NCBI GenBank assembly: GCA_003663415.1
Contig: QMZY01000044.1
Location: 1-6,662, forward strand
Direction: 5' to 3'
Length of the DNA: 6,662 nt
DNA from: Candidatus Aenigmatarchaeota archaeon
GTDB lineage: Archaea > Aenigmatarchaeota > Aenigmatarchaeia > QMZP01
Shown here: one piece after another, positions 1-5,215 of the stretch
Layout: each line of letters begins with the position of its first letter
Numbering within the stretch: the stretch's first letter is position 1
Position numbers and translations under genes: made by a program
Notes under the pieces: model-generated
What the model saw: only the letters and a program-made list of their open reading frames with translations
Database searches by the model: none
What the model was told of the DNA's origin: nothing

Positions 1-87
1 GAAGAGCTTAAGGCAGAGAAAGAAGCATTAGAGAGAGATTTAAAAGCCGTTGAACAAAGAATTAAAGAGCTTGAAGAACAGAAATAA
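1..87 (+). CDS. C-terminal end of a coiled-coil protein (possibly DUF5320-like), 5' end outside window
   Basis: The first frame is open from base 1 to a TAA at 85-87 and gives 28 residues rich in E, K and L. Leucines and other apolar residues recur at roughly heptad spacing (ELKAEKEALERDL, then AVEQRIKELEEQ), which is what a coiled coil looks like. It lies 3 nt upstream of the metallohydrolase gene and points the same way, so it probably belongs to the same operon. Small DUF5320 proteins have a Gly/Met-rich N-terminus and a C-terminal coiled coil like this one, and they commonly accompany DUF134, NifX-like and MinD-ferredoxin genes. That identification rests on context and tail composition only, because the diagnostic N-terminus is missing. 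Confidence 0.6.
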   Translation, partial: EELKAEKEALERDLKAVEQRIKELEEQK

Positions 88-90
88 AAC

Positions 91-762
91 ATGAACCTGT
101 ATGTGTTGGTAAGCAATGAAGGAAAAATAGGTTTTGAATCAGAGGCAGGTTTATCTATTTACTTTGAAAGTGATGGAAAGAGGTTTCTTTTTGATACAGG
201 GATTACTGATATGTTTATCAGAAATGCTCGAAAAATGAACATTGATTTGAAAAGGCTTGATTTTGTGGTTTTCAGCCATTCTCATTATGACCATACAGGC
301 GGATTCAAGTATTTGAAAACAATAAATAAACCATTAATAATTGCTCATCCTGACGTCAGGCTTCCTGGTGTGAATCCGAGCAAAGAACCGAAACAATTAA
401 CAGAAAACGTGTGGTTTCTTGGTGAAATTCCCGGTAATAAAAGCGGTATAAAAGATGACAGTGGTATAGCTGTAAAGATTAAAGAGCGAGTGGTTTTGAT
501 TGCAGGCTGCGCTCATTCTGGTATAGGAAACATGGTGAAGTATGTTGTAAGGCTGTTTAACCCAGAAAACATAACAGTAGTTGGAGGGTTTCATATGTAT
601 GCATTTTCAGATGAAGAAATAAGAGATGTTATAGAAATTTTCAGAAAAAACAGGGTTGATATAGTTTATCCCGGACACTGCACTGGAGAAAGAGCAGTGA
701 AAATGTTTTTAAACTCCTTTGAAGGATATGAGTTAAAAGCTGGCGAAATTATAGAGGTGTGA
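91..762 (+). CDS. MBL-fold metallo-hydrolase, COG1237 type
   Basis: This 223-residue protein has the metallo-beta-lactamase fold signatures in order: FDTG near residues 34-37, the metal motif SHSHYDHTGG at 62-71 (H63, H65, D67, H68), GCAHSG at 139-144 (H142), GGFHM at 165-169, and a C-terminal GHCTGE at 195-200 (H196). GC-H-SG, GGFH and GHCTG together are typical of the COG1237 group, which includes enzymes named for the dihydropterin ribofuranosyl-aminobenzene phosphate synthase of methanopterin synthesis. That specific activity should not be assumed here. The protein is somewhat shorter than many family members, but no metal-site motif is missing. ATG 91 follows the previous stop by 3 nt and no strong Shine-Dalgarno is visible. 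The N-terminus (MNLYVLVSNEG) fits the family, so the start looks right. In this operon it probably acts on a metabolite or thiol tied to the Fe-S ATPases. It is likely cytoplasmic, as no signal peptide is seen. Confidence 0.88.
   Translation: MNLYVLVSNEGKIGFESEAGLSIYFESDGKRFLFDTGITDMFIRNARKMNIDLKRLDFVVFSHSHYDHTGGFKYLKTINKPLIIAHPDVRLPGVNPSKEPKQLTENVWFLGEIPGNKSGIKDDSGIAVKIKERVVLIAGCAHSGIGNMVKYVVRLFNPENITVVGGFHMYAFSDEEIRDVIEIFRKNRVDIVYPGHCTGERAVKMFLNSFEGYELKAGEIIEV
754..759 (+). promoter_or_regulatory. Shine-Dalgarno site GAGGTG for the DUF134 gene
   Basis: GAGGTG lies 5 nt before ATG 765. It also contains the GTG at 759 that a longest-frame reading would use as start, so it argues that ATG 765, not GTG 759, is the true start. 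Confidence 0.7.
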
Positions 763-764
763 AA

Positions 765-1091
765 ATGCCAAGACCAAGAATGTGCCGAAGGGTTTGGTTT
801 GACCCAAGGGTAAGATTTTTCGGTCCAAGAAACGTTGAGTCAGCTTTAGAGGTTGTGCTTACCATTGATGAATTTGAATCCATAAGGCTGAGGGATTTTG
901 AAAACTTGAACCAAACAGAGTCAGCAGAAAAAATGGGCATCTCACAGCCGACTTTCCAGAGGATTTATGATTCTGCAAGGAAAAAAATAGCAGACGCTCT
1001 TGTGAACGGAAAAGTTATAAGGATAGAAGGAGGCAACTATATGCTAATGAAATGTTTTGGAAGAAGGTTTAGAGGCGGCTTTAAACAATAA
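765..1091 (+). CDS. DUF134 family helix-turn-helix DNA-binding protein
   Basis: This 108-residue protein opens with the DUF134 signature MPRPRMCRRVWFDP and continues with VVLTIDEFESIRLRDFE at about 30-46. A sigma-70 region-4-like helix-turn-helix follows at about 48-80 (LNQTESAEKMGISQPTF, then RIYDSARKKIADAL). The NGK-IRIEGG segment at 81-90 is also a family hallmark. ATG 765 is preferred over the in-frame GTG at 759 because the family begins at MPRPR and a GAGGTG site sits 5 nt upstream of it. The gap to the metallohydrolase stop is 2 nt. DUF134 proteins are presumed transcription regulators and are usually found beside NifX-like and MinD-ferredoxin genes, so regulation of this operon is a reasonable inference. 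The tail (FGRRFRGGF) is basic and glycine-rich and resembles the tail of the next protein. Confidence 0.9.
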   Translation: MPRPRMCRRVWFDPRVRFFGPRNVESALEVVLTIDEFESIRLRDFENLNQTESAEKMGISQPTFQRIYDSARKKIADALVNGKVIRIEGGNYMLMKCFGRRFRGGFKQ

Positions 1092-1098
1092 AGGAGGT
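1092..1098 (+). promoter_or_regulatory. Strong Shine-Dalgarno AGGAGGT for the NifX-like gene
   Basis: AGGAGGT ends 4 nt before ATG 1103 and is the best Shine-Dalgarno match seen in the window. It suggests the small metal-cluster protein is translated more strongly than its operon partners. Confidence 0.75.
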
Positions 1099-1102
1099 AA
1101 AA

Positions 1103-1495
1103 ATGAAAACAGCGATAAGTTCTGCTGGTCCTGGAATTGAAAGTCAGGTAGATACAAGATTCGGTAGGTGTGCATATTTTGTAATAGTGAATGTGGAGGG
1201 AAATGAGATAAAAGAGGAAAAGAGTATAGAGAATCCAGGAGTGAATATGCCCGGAGGAGCTGGCATATCAGCCGCTCAGATTGTTGCAAATGAAAAGGTT
1301 AAGGCTGTTGTTTCTGGTAATGTTGGTCCGAAAGCATTTTATGTATTAAATAGTTTGGGTATAGAAATATATCAGGCTGTGCCAGGAACTGTAAAGGAAA
1401 ACGCTGAAAAATTATTGAGAAATGAGCTGCAAAAAATAGATTCTGGTTCTGGTGGAGGCTTTGCTCGGGGAAGAGGTTTTGGTAGAAGATTCTGA
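1103..1495 (+). CDS. NifX/NifB-like dinitrogenase iron-molybdenum cofactor family protein (orange-protein-like)
   Basis: This 130-residue protein has a single NifX-type domain over about residues 1-112. Visible hallmarks are DTRFGRCAYF at 17-26, PGGAGISAAQIVA near 50-62, and VVSGNVGPKAFYVL near 69-82. After the domain comes a low-complexity Gly/Arg/Phe tail (SGSGGGFARGRGFGRRF). The only cysteine is C23. Stand-alone members of this family include MTH1175-like archaeal proteins and the Desulfovibrio orange protein, which binds a Mo-Cu-S cluster. They are not nitrogenase subunits, and no nif structural genes are visible here. The role inferred is binding or carrying a metal-sulfur cluster for the adjacent ATPases. 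The start is well supported by AGGAGGT 4 nt upstream. The next gene begins 8 nt after the stop. Confidence 0.9.
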   Translation: MKTAISSAGPGIESQVDTRFGRCAYFVIVNVEGNEIKEEKSIENPGVNMPGGAGISAAQIVANEKVKAVVSGNVGPKAFYVLNSLGIEIYQAVPGTVKENAEKLLRNELQKIDSGSGGGFARGRGFGRRF

Positions 1496-1503
1496 GTGAA
1501 AGC

Positions 1504-2334
1504 ATGAGGATTGCTGTTACAGGAGGGAAAGGTGGTACTGGTAAAAGCATAGTTTCCACCGCGCTTGCTTTTGAGTTGTCAAAAAAACAAAAAACCCTTC
1601 TAATGGATTTGGATGTGGAATGCCCGAACGACCATCTTATTTTATCTATTAAAAGAGAAAAAGTTAAAGACATTTTTCAGAAAATTCCTAAATTTGATTT
1701 TTCTAAATGCGTAAAATGCGGGACGTGTTCAAAAGTTTGCAAAGAAAACGCTATTGTTTTTATTGAGGGTCAATATCCTCGGTTTATACCAGAACAATGC
1801 ACAGGGTGCAATGCATGCTGTATTGCGTGTCCAACAAAAGCAATATCTCAGACAGAAAAAAAGATTGGAGAGATTTATTATGGCAAAGGATATGGTATGG
1901 ATTTGGTTTCAGGTGAAATGGTAATAGGGTATGAAGAGGCTGGCCCTGTTGTAAATGCCGTCAAAGAATATGTGAAAAAAACAGAGAAAGGATACAAACA
2001 TATTATTATAGATACATCAGCAGGAACGCATTGTGGCGTGATTTCTGCATTAATGGGGTGCGAACTTGCTTTGTGTGTTACAGAACCGACGCCTTTTGGG
2101 AAGCATGATCTAGAGCTTATTCTTGATTTGTTAAATGTTTTGGGAATACCTGCAAAAATTATTATAAACAGGTCTGATATAGGTGATAAAAAACTGATAG
2201 GAACAATATCAAAAAAATACAAAACAGAAATAATTGGTGAGATACCTTACAAAAAATCTATTCTGGATGCTTATTCAAAAGGTGTGCCTGTGAAAGAAAA
2301 GGAAATAGAGAATATTTTAAGGGTGCTGAAATGA
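1504..2334 (+). CDS. MinD/Mrp-superfamily P-loop ATPase with inserted ferredoxin domain, first of a pair
   Basis: This 276-residue protein starts with a deviant Walker A, GGKGGTGKS at 7-15 (signature K9, catalytic K14), followed by the MDLDVECPN strand (34-42) typical of the MinD/ParA/Mrp group. A two-cluster ferredoxin domain is inserted at about 66-115. Cluster one is C69, C72, C75 and C79. Cluster two is C99, C102, C105 and C109, followed by proline. One additional cysteine, C106, lies inside the second motif. The ATPase fold resumes with IIIDTSAG (167-174), TEPTPFG (193-199) and IINR (220-223). It is COG1149-type. Such proteins are thought to couple ATP binding and dimerisation to Fe-S cluster transfer or redox change, but the substrate is not established. 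ATG 1504 lies 8 nt after the previous stop, with a weak GAGTGA upstream. The stop overlaps the next start by ATGA. Confidence 0.93.
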   Translation: MRIAVTGGKGGTGKSIVSTALAFELSKKQKTLLMDLDVECPNDHLILSIKREKVKDIFQKIPKFDFSKCVKCGTCSKVCKENAIVFIEGQYPRFIPEQCTGCNACCIACPTKAISQTEKKIGEIYYGKGYGMDLVSGEMVIGYEEAGPVVNAVKEYVKKTEKGYKHIIIDTSAGTHCGVISALMGCELALCVTEPTPFGKHDLELILDLLNVLGIPAKIIINRSDIGDKKLIGTISKKYKTEIIGEIPYKKSILDAYSKGVPVKEKEIENILRVLK

Positions 2335-3209
2335 AGGTTATAAACGTGTTATCCGGAAAGGGAGGAACAGGAAAAACAATGGTTTCATCTTCGCTGTTAT
2401 GGACTATGTCAAGAAAGAAAAGGGTTGTTGGAATTGATTGTGATGTGGATGCGGCAAACCTTGGAATGGTTTTGGGTGTAAAGATTACGAGGAGAAAGGA
2501 AATAGAAACATCTGAAAAGGCTTTTCTTATTGAAGAAAAATGCACAGGCTGTTTCAAGTGCGTGGATGTTTGTAATTTTTCTGCAATAGAAAAAGGCGAC
2601 AAAAAACCTGTTTTTAACCGCTTTCTTTGTGAAGGTTGTGGTTCCTGTGAATTGGTATGTCCTGAGAATGCAATTGAAATAAAAACAGTAAAAAACGCTT
2701 GGATTACAGAGGGGGCAAGCAGGTATGGTTTTCCTGTGGTTTCGGGGCAACTAAAAATGGGTGAGTCTGGATCAGGTAAAATAGTTACAGAGGTTGGAAG
2801 AACAGGAGAAAGGGTAGCGAAAGAAAACAAATCTGAAATTATGATAATAGATTCTGCTGCTGGAATATCCTGCCCTGTAATTGCATCGGTCAGGAATACA
2901 GATTATGTGATTGCTGTTTCTGAACCAACGCCTTCCGGATTCAATGATTTGAAAAGAGCGATAAAGCTTGTGGAGTTTTTTAAAATACCTTGCGGGTTGA
3001 TAATAAACAAGTTTGACATCAACAAAGAACTAACCAGAAAAATAGAAAATTTTGCGAAAGAAAAGGGCCTTTCTGTCCTAGGGAGAATTCCTTATCACAA
3101 AGATTTTGTTGACGCTGCGGTGAATTTAAAGCCTGTCGTGGTTTATAAGAAAAAATACAGAGAGATTTTTGAAAACATTGCTGAAAAAATATACAGCTGG
3201 TTTGAGTAA
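2331..3209 (+). CDS. MinD/Mrp-superfamily P-loop ATPase with inserted ferredoxin domain, second of a pair
   Basis: This 292-residue protein is a paralogue of the preceding one with the same domain order. It has a deviant Walker A SGKGGTGKT at 8-16 (K10, K15), IDCDVDAANLG at 35-45, a ferredoxin insert with C71, C74, C77, C81 and C100, C103, C106, C110-P, then IIDSAAG at 172-178, SEPTPSG at 197-203 and LIINKFD at 223-229. Both cysteine quartets are complete, so two [4Fe-4S] clusters are expected. Its start overlaps the upstream stop in ATGA, which implies translational coupling and matched stoichiometry. The conserved tandem of two non-identical copies suggests a heterodimer across the shared nucleotide sites; that is inference from how MinD/NifH-like ATPases dimerise. 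This is the last gene of the operon, followed by an AT-rich spacer holding the next gene's promoter. Confidence 0.93.
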   Translation: MKVINVLSGKGGTGKTMVSSSLLWTMSRKKRVVGIDCDVDAANLGMVLGVKITRRKEIETSEKAFLIEEKCTGCFKCVDVCNFSAIEKGDKKPVFNRFLCEGCGSCELVCPENAIEIKTVKNAWITEGASRYGFPVVSGQLKMGESGSGKIVTEVGRTGERVAKENKSEIMIIDSAAGISCPVIASVRNTDYVIAVSEPTPSGFNDLKRAIKLVEFFKIPCGLIINKFDINKELTRKIENFAKEKGLSVLGRIPYHKDFVDAAVNLKPVVVYKKKYREIFENIAEKIYSWFE

Positions 3210-3214
3210 TTGAT

Positions 3215-3227
3215 AAAGTTTAAATAT
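3215..3227 (+). promoter_or_regulatory. Archaeal promoter (BRE + TATA box) for the membrane-anchored beta-domain protein
   Basis: AAAG at 3215-3218 followed by TTTAAATAT at 3219-3227 fits a BRE/TATA pair. A start site about 27 nt beyond the box centre would fall near 3250, giving a leader of about 13 nt before ATG 3263. The same TTAAATAT core stands at the matching distance before the tRNA gene. Confidence 0.65.
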
Positions 3228-3228
3228 C

Positions 3229-3244
3229 TTATATTTATTATTTT
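3229..3244 (+). terminator. Possible T-rich termination region of the metal-cluster operon
   Basis: After the last operon stop, the + strand becomes T-rich (TTATATTTATTATTTT) with no hairpin, which can be enough for archaeal termination. It overlaps the downstream promoter region, so read-through into the next gene is possible. This is a weak call. Confidence 0.3.
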
Positions 3245-3262
3245 AATCAAGCGGTGTGTGTT

Positions 3263-4621
3263 ATGAAAAAAATAATGCTTGGGTTTGTTTTTTTGTTTGT
3301 TTTTCTTAATTGTGTATATGCTGCTCCTTTGGAAATTCAGGTAAATCCTCAGAACATCACGGCAAAACCGTTTACAACAGCAAACTATAAACTAACTATA
3401 ACGAATAACCAGGATGTAAATGACAGTTTTTTGATATCGCTTTCAGGGGAAAATCTTTTTTGGAGAATGACCGGTGTGATTCTAAAGAAAATAGATGCAA
3501 ATTCCTCGGATACAGTGAATATGGTTTTTTACCCAACAGATGGTTACAGGGGCGTGTTTGAATATATTGTCACTGTGAGTTCTACCACAAACCCCGAGAT
3601 AAAGGCAAGCAAAAAAATCTACCTTGAGGTTCCGCCTGACCTTAAAATAAATAATTTTTCTGTTACAAAAGAAGGGAATGTCCTTGACTTAAAATTGCGG
3701 ATATATTCAATTAAGGAGAAAAACCTGAAAATTGAGTTCAGGGTTAAGGATTCTAAAGGTAATGTTATTGCTTCTGATTCTGTAATGGAAAGCATAAATG
3801 GGAACAAGCTCGTAACAAAACAGATAAAAATGCCTGATAATGTTCTTGCCGGTGAATACACCGCGGAGGCTAAAATAGAAGGGACAAATCTGTCTGTTTC
3901 CAAAAGTTTTTCTGTTCCCGAGGTTCATAACGTTGTTAAAAAAAGGGAAGTTAAAGAAAATCCTTTGTACAAACAAGTGAGACTGGTTATAACAAATGAA
4001 GGAAATGTTCCTGAAAAAAATTACAGAATAACAGAATCCTCTTCCATTGATTTTATGACAGGGCTTGTAACGTTGCCTGAAAAAAACTGCTATGATAGGG
4101 AAGGAAAAAGGATATGCGAGTATGTTATAGATGAGATACAGCCGGGTGAATCAAAAGAGGTAACATATACAATTTCTTATCTCCCGACATACACTGTTTA
4201 TATTGTTCTGCTGTTGTTAGCGCTTGGTTTTGTGTTTTTCTCATTTTTCAGAGCAGCCAAACCAAAAATCAATAAAAAACATATTAAAAAATCCGAAAAC
4301 AGGCACTCCATAGTATTGGAAATAAAAAACCCGTTTTACCATTATCTGAAAGATGTTGTTGTTAAGGATTGGGTCTCTCCGCTTGGTCATGTGCTTTCTG
4401 ATGAAATAAAAGCAGTGAAGCCTGTGATAAAAAGGCTTGAAACGGGAACAGAGCTCGTGTGGAATTTGGGAAGCATGAAACCAAGAGAAGAAAGGGTTTT
4501 AACCTATGATATAAAAACACTTGTTCAGGGAAGCCTAAAGATGCCAAGGGCAAAAGCGAAAATGGTGTCAAAAGACGGAAGAAAAATAAAAATATCATCA
4601 AACCCTCTTATTATTGAATGA
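3263..4621 (+). CDS. Signal-peptide-bearing, single-span membrane protein with several beta-sandwich-like domains
   Basis: This 452-residue protein has no recognised specific function. It begins with a signal peptide (MKKIMLGFVFLFVFLNCVYA, likely cleaved after A20 at VYA-AP). Extracytoplasmic Ig/NEW3-like regions follow at about 24-123 and 127-218, and a third region at about 222-306 resembles DUF11/CARDB-type domains (LVITNEGNVPEKNY near 241-254, IQPGESKEVTYTISY near 292-306). C276 and C285 could form a disulfide. One membrane helix lies at about 309-328, followed by a basic stop-transfer segment (R330 to K343) and a further beta-rich domain at about 345-452 (LEIKNP, LVWNLGSMKPREERVLTYDI). 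ATG 3263 is chosen over the in-frame GTG 3254 because it begins directly at a clean signal peptide and has GGTG 6 nt upstream. The gene has its own promoter and is not part of the upstream operon. A role in surface structure or envelope assembly is only a guess. Confidence 0.8.
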   Translation: MKKIMLGFVFLFVFLNCVYAAPLEIQVNPQNITAKPFTTANYKLTITNNQDVNDSFLISLSGENLFWRMTGVILKKIDANSSDTVNMVFYPTDGYRGVFEYIVTVSSTTNPEIKASKKIYLEVPPDLKINNFSVTKEGNVLDLKLRIYSIKEKNLKIEFRVKDSKGNVIASDSVMESINGNKLVTKQIKMPDNVLAGEYTAEAKIEGTNLSVSKSFSVPEVHNVVKKREVKENPLYKQVRLVITNEGNVPEKNYRITESSSIDFMTGLVTLPEKNCYDREGKRICEYVIDEIQPGESKEVTYTISYLPTYTVYIVLLLLALGFVFFSFFRAAKPKINKKHIKKSENRHSIVLEIKNPFYHYLKDVVVKDWVSPLGHVLSDEIKAVKPVIKRLETGTELVWNLGSMKPREERVLTYDIKTLVQGSLKMPRAKAKMVSKDGRKIKISSNPLIIE

Positions 4622-4625
4622 AAAA

Positions 4626-4640
4626 GCAAAACTTAAATAT
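4626..4640 (+). promoter_or_regulatory. Archaeal promoter (BRE + TATA box) for tRNA-Tyr
   Basis: TTAAATAT at 4633-4640 is preceded by a purine-rich GCAAAAC at 4626-4632. The box centre is about 27 nt upstream of the first tRNA base at 4664, the usual archaeal TATA-to-start spacing, so the transcript probably begins at or within a base or two of the mature 5' end. Confidence 0.7.
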
Positions 4641-4663
4641 TGGTTTGTTTTAATAACATATTA

Positions 4664-4780
4664 CCCCGGGTAGCTCAGTTGGCCAGAGCGCACGGCTGTA
4701 GTCTCTCGCTGGTTTGCGAACGACACCAGCATGCGCTCGCAGAAACCGTGAGGTCGCGAGTTCGAGTCTCGCTCCGGGGA
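4664..4780 (+). tRNA. tRNA-Tyr (anticodon GTA), intron-containing
   Basis: The two exons, 4664-4701 and 4745-4780, join to a 74-nt tRNA. The acceptor stem CCCCGGG pairs with TCCGGGG (last pair G-T), followed by discriminator A at 4780. The D arm is GCTC/GAGC at 4673-4676 and 4686-4689. The anticodon stem CACGG (4691-4695) pairs with CCGTG (4746-4750). The spliced loop is CTGTAGA with anticodon GTA at 4698-4700. The variable loop is AGGTC, and the T arm is GCGAG-TTCGAGT-CTCGC. The C1-G72 pair and A73 are the archaeal/eukaryotic tyrosine identity elements, so the assignment is firm. CCA is not encoded. The gene has its own promoter and a T6 tract directly after the last base. Confidence 0.96.
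4702..4744 (+). other. tRNA-Tyr intron (43 nt, between positions 37 and 38)
   Basis: Removal of 4702-4744 restores a standard anticodon loop. The splice junctions can form the 4-bp central helix of a bulge-helix-bulge motif, CTGT 4696-4699 with GCAG 4739-4742, flanked by three-base bulges AGT (4700-4702) and AAA (4743-4745). The inner helix that should follow is not evident: 4703 and 4738 are both C. Instead a separate 6-bp hairpin, GCTGGT 4708-4713 with ACCAGC 4725-4730, forms further in. This looks like a relaxed form of the motif. Boundaries could shift by one base on the 3' side. Confidence 0.85.
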
Positions 4781-4786
4781 TTTTTT
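4781..4786 (+). terminator. T6 terminator after tRNA-Tyr
   Basis: Six T residues follow the last tRNA base directly, which suits archaeal poly-T termination. The tract overlaps the reverse complement of the DUF106 stop codon (4785-4787) on the opposite strand. Confidence 0.65.
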
Positions 4787-5213
4787 ATTGCACATCCAAA
4801 ATTTTTCTGAAAAACATGCTCATAGGTATTATTATTATCAAATACCACCAGAACCAGTTAATTTCTTTTCCCAAAAAAGGAACCGTGAAAGGAAGGGAAA
4901 CCAAGAGGTCTGAATAGTTTGCACCCAGCCAAGAAAAAGCAAGAATAAACATAATAAAAGAAAACATCATTGGTTTCATGTTCTCTCTCATTTGTTTCTG
5001 GCTTGCCTTCATCATCTCGCTCATGTATTTGTTTGCCTTTTTCATGTCGCCTTCTTTCTGCGCTTCAGTTGATTTTTTTCTGTAAAGCTCTATTTCCTCT
5101 TTTGCTTTTTTAAGAACTTCCTGGTTTGCCAAGAATTTTGATAACAAAACACTAAACAGTGCAAGGAATATGGAAATAACCATAACCTCCTGGTAGCCTT
5201 GGAATCCGAACAT
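4785..5213 (-). CDS. DUF106 protein, archaeal EMC3/TMCO1-like (YidC/Oxa1 superfamily) membrane insertase
   Basis: This 142-residue protein has the archaeal DUF106 layout: a first membrane helix at about 8-27, a long charged coiled coil at about 30-78 (EVLKKAKEEIELYRKK, then KYMSEMMKASQKQMRENMK), a second helix at about 81-97 starting at the family-typical MKPMM, and a third helix at about 118-135 (NWFWWYLIIIIPMSM). Known relatives bind ribosomes and belong to the Oxa1/YidC/EMC3/TMCO1 group that inserts membrane proteins. It is the third gene of the secY-adk-like-DUF106 block, starting 2 nt after the stop of the preceding gene with no clear Shine-Dalgarno, so it is probably translationally coupled. 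In many archaea this block continues with L34e, cmk and L14e. Here it ends against a convergent tRNA gene 4 nt away. Confidence 0.9.
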   Translation of the reverse strand: MFGFQGYQEVMVISIFLALFSVLLSKFLANQEVLKKAKEEIELYRKKSTEAQKEGDMKKANKYMSEMMKASQKQMRENMKPMMFSFIMFILAFSWLGANYSDLLVSLPFTVPFLGKEINWFWWYLIIIIPMSMFFRKILDVQ

Positions 5214-5215
5214 AA

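Noticed and set aside
759..764. GTG 759 as start of the DUF134 gene
   Set aside because: The family begins at MPRPR, encoded from ATG 765, and the GTG is part of the Shine-Dalgarno site GAGGTG.
1103..1495. Nitrogenase cofactor gene (nifX/nifB) and thus nitrogen fixation
   Set aside because: The protein is a short stand-alone domain of the family and no nitrogenase structural or NifB radical-SAM gene is visible; the context is an ORP/Mrp-type cluster.
2258..2830. A 190-codon - strand open frame across the two MinD-ferredoxin genes
   Set aside because: It lies fully opposite strongly supported coding sequence with Walker and ferredoxin motifs; the translated protein is Ser/Phe/Pro-rich, as antisense frames of AT-rich genes usually are.
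4702..4744. C/D box guide RNA inside the tRNA intron, as in some archaeal tRNA-Trp introns
   Set aside because: No RTGATGA or CTGA box pair is present in the 43-nt intron.
4714..4917. A + strand open frame of 67 codons starting within the tRNA intron
   Set aside because: It runs through the tRNA 3' half and the antisense of DUF106, has no ribosome site, and its protein has no recognisable pattern; it is a shadow frame.
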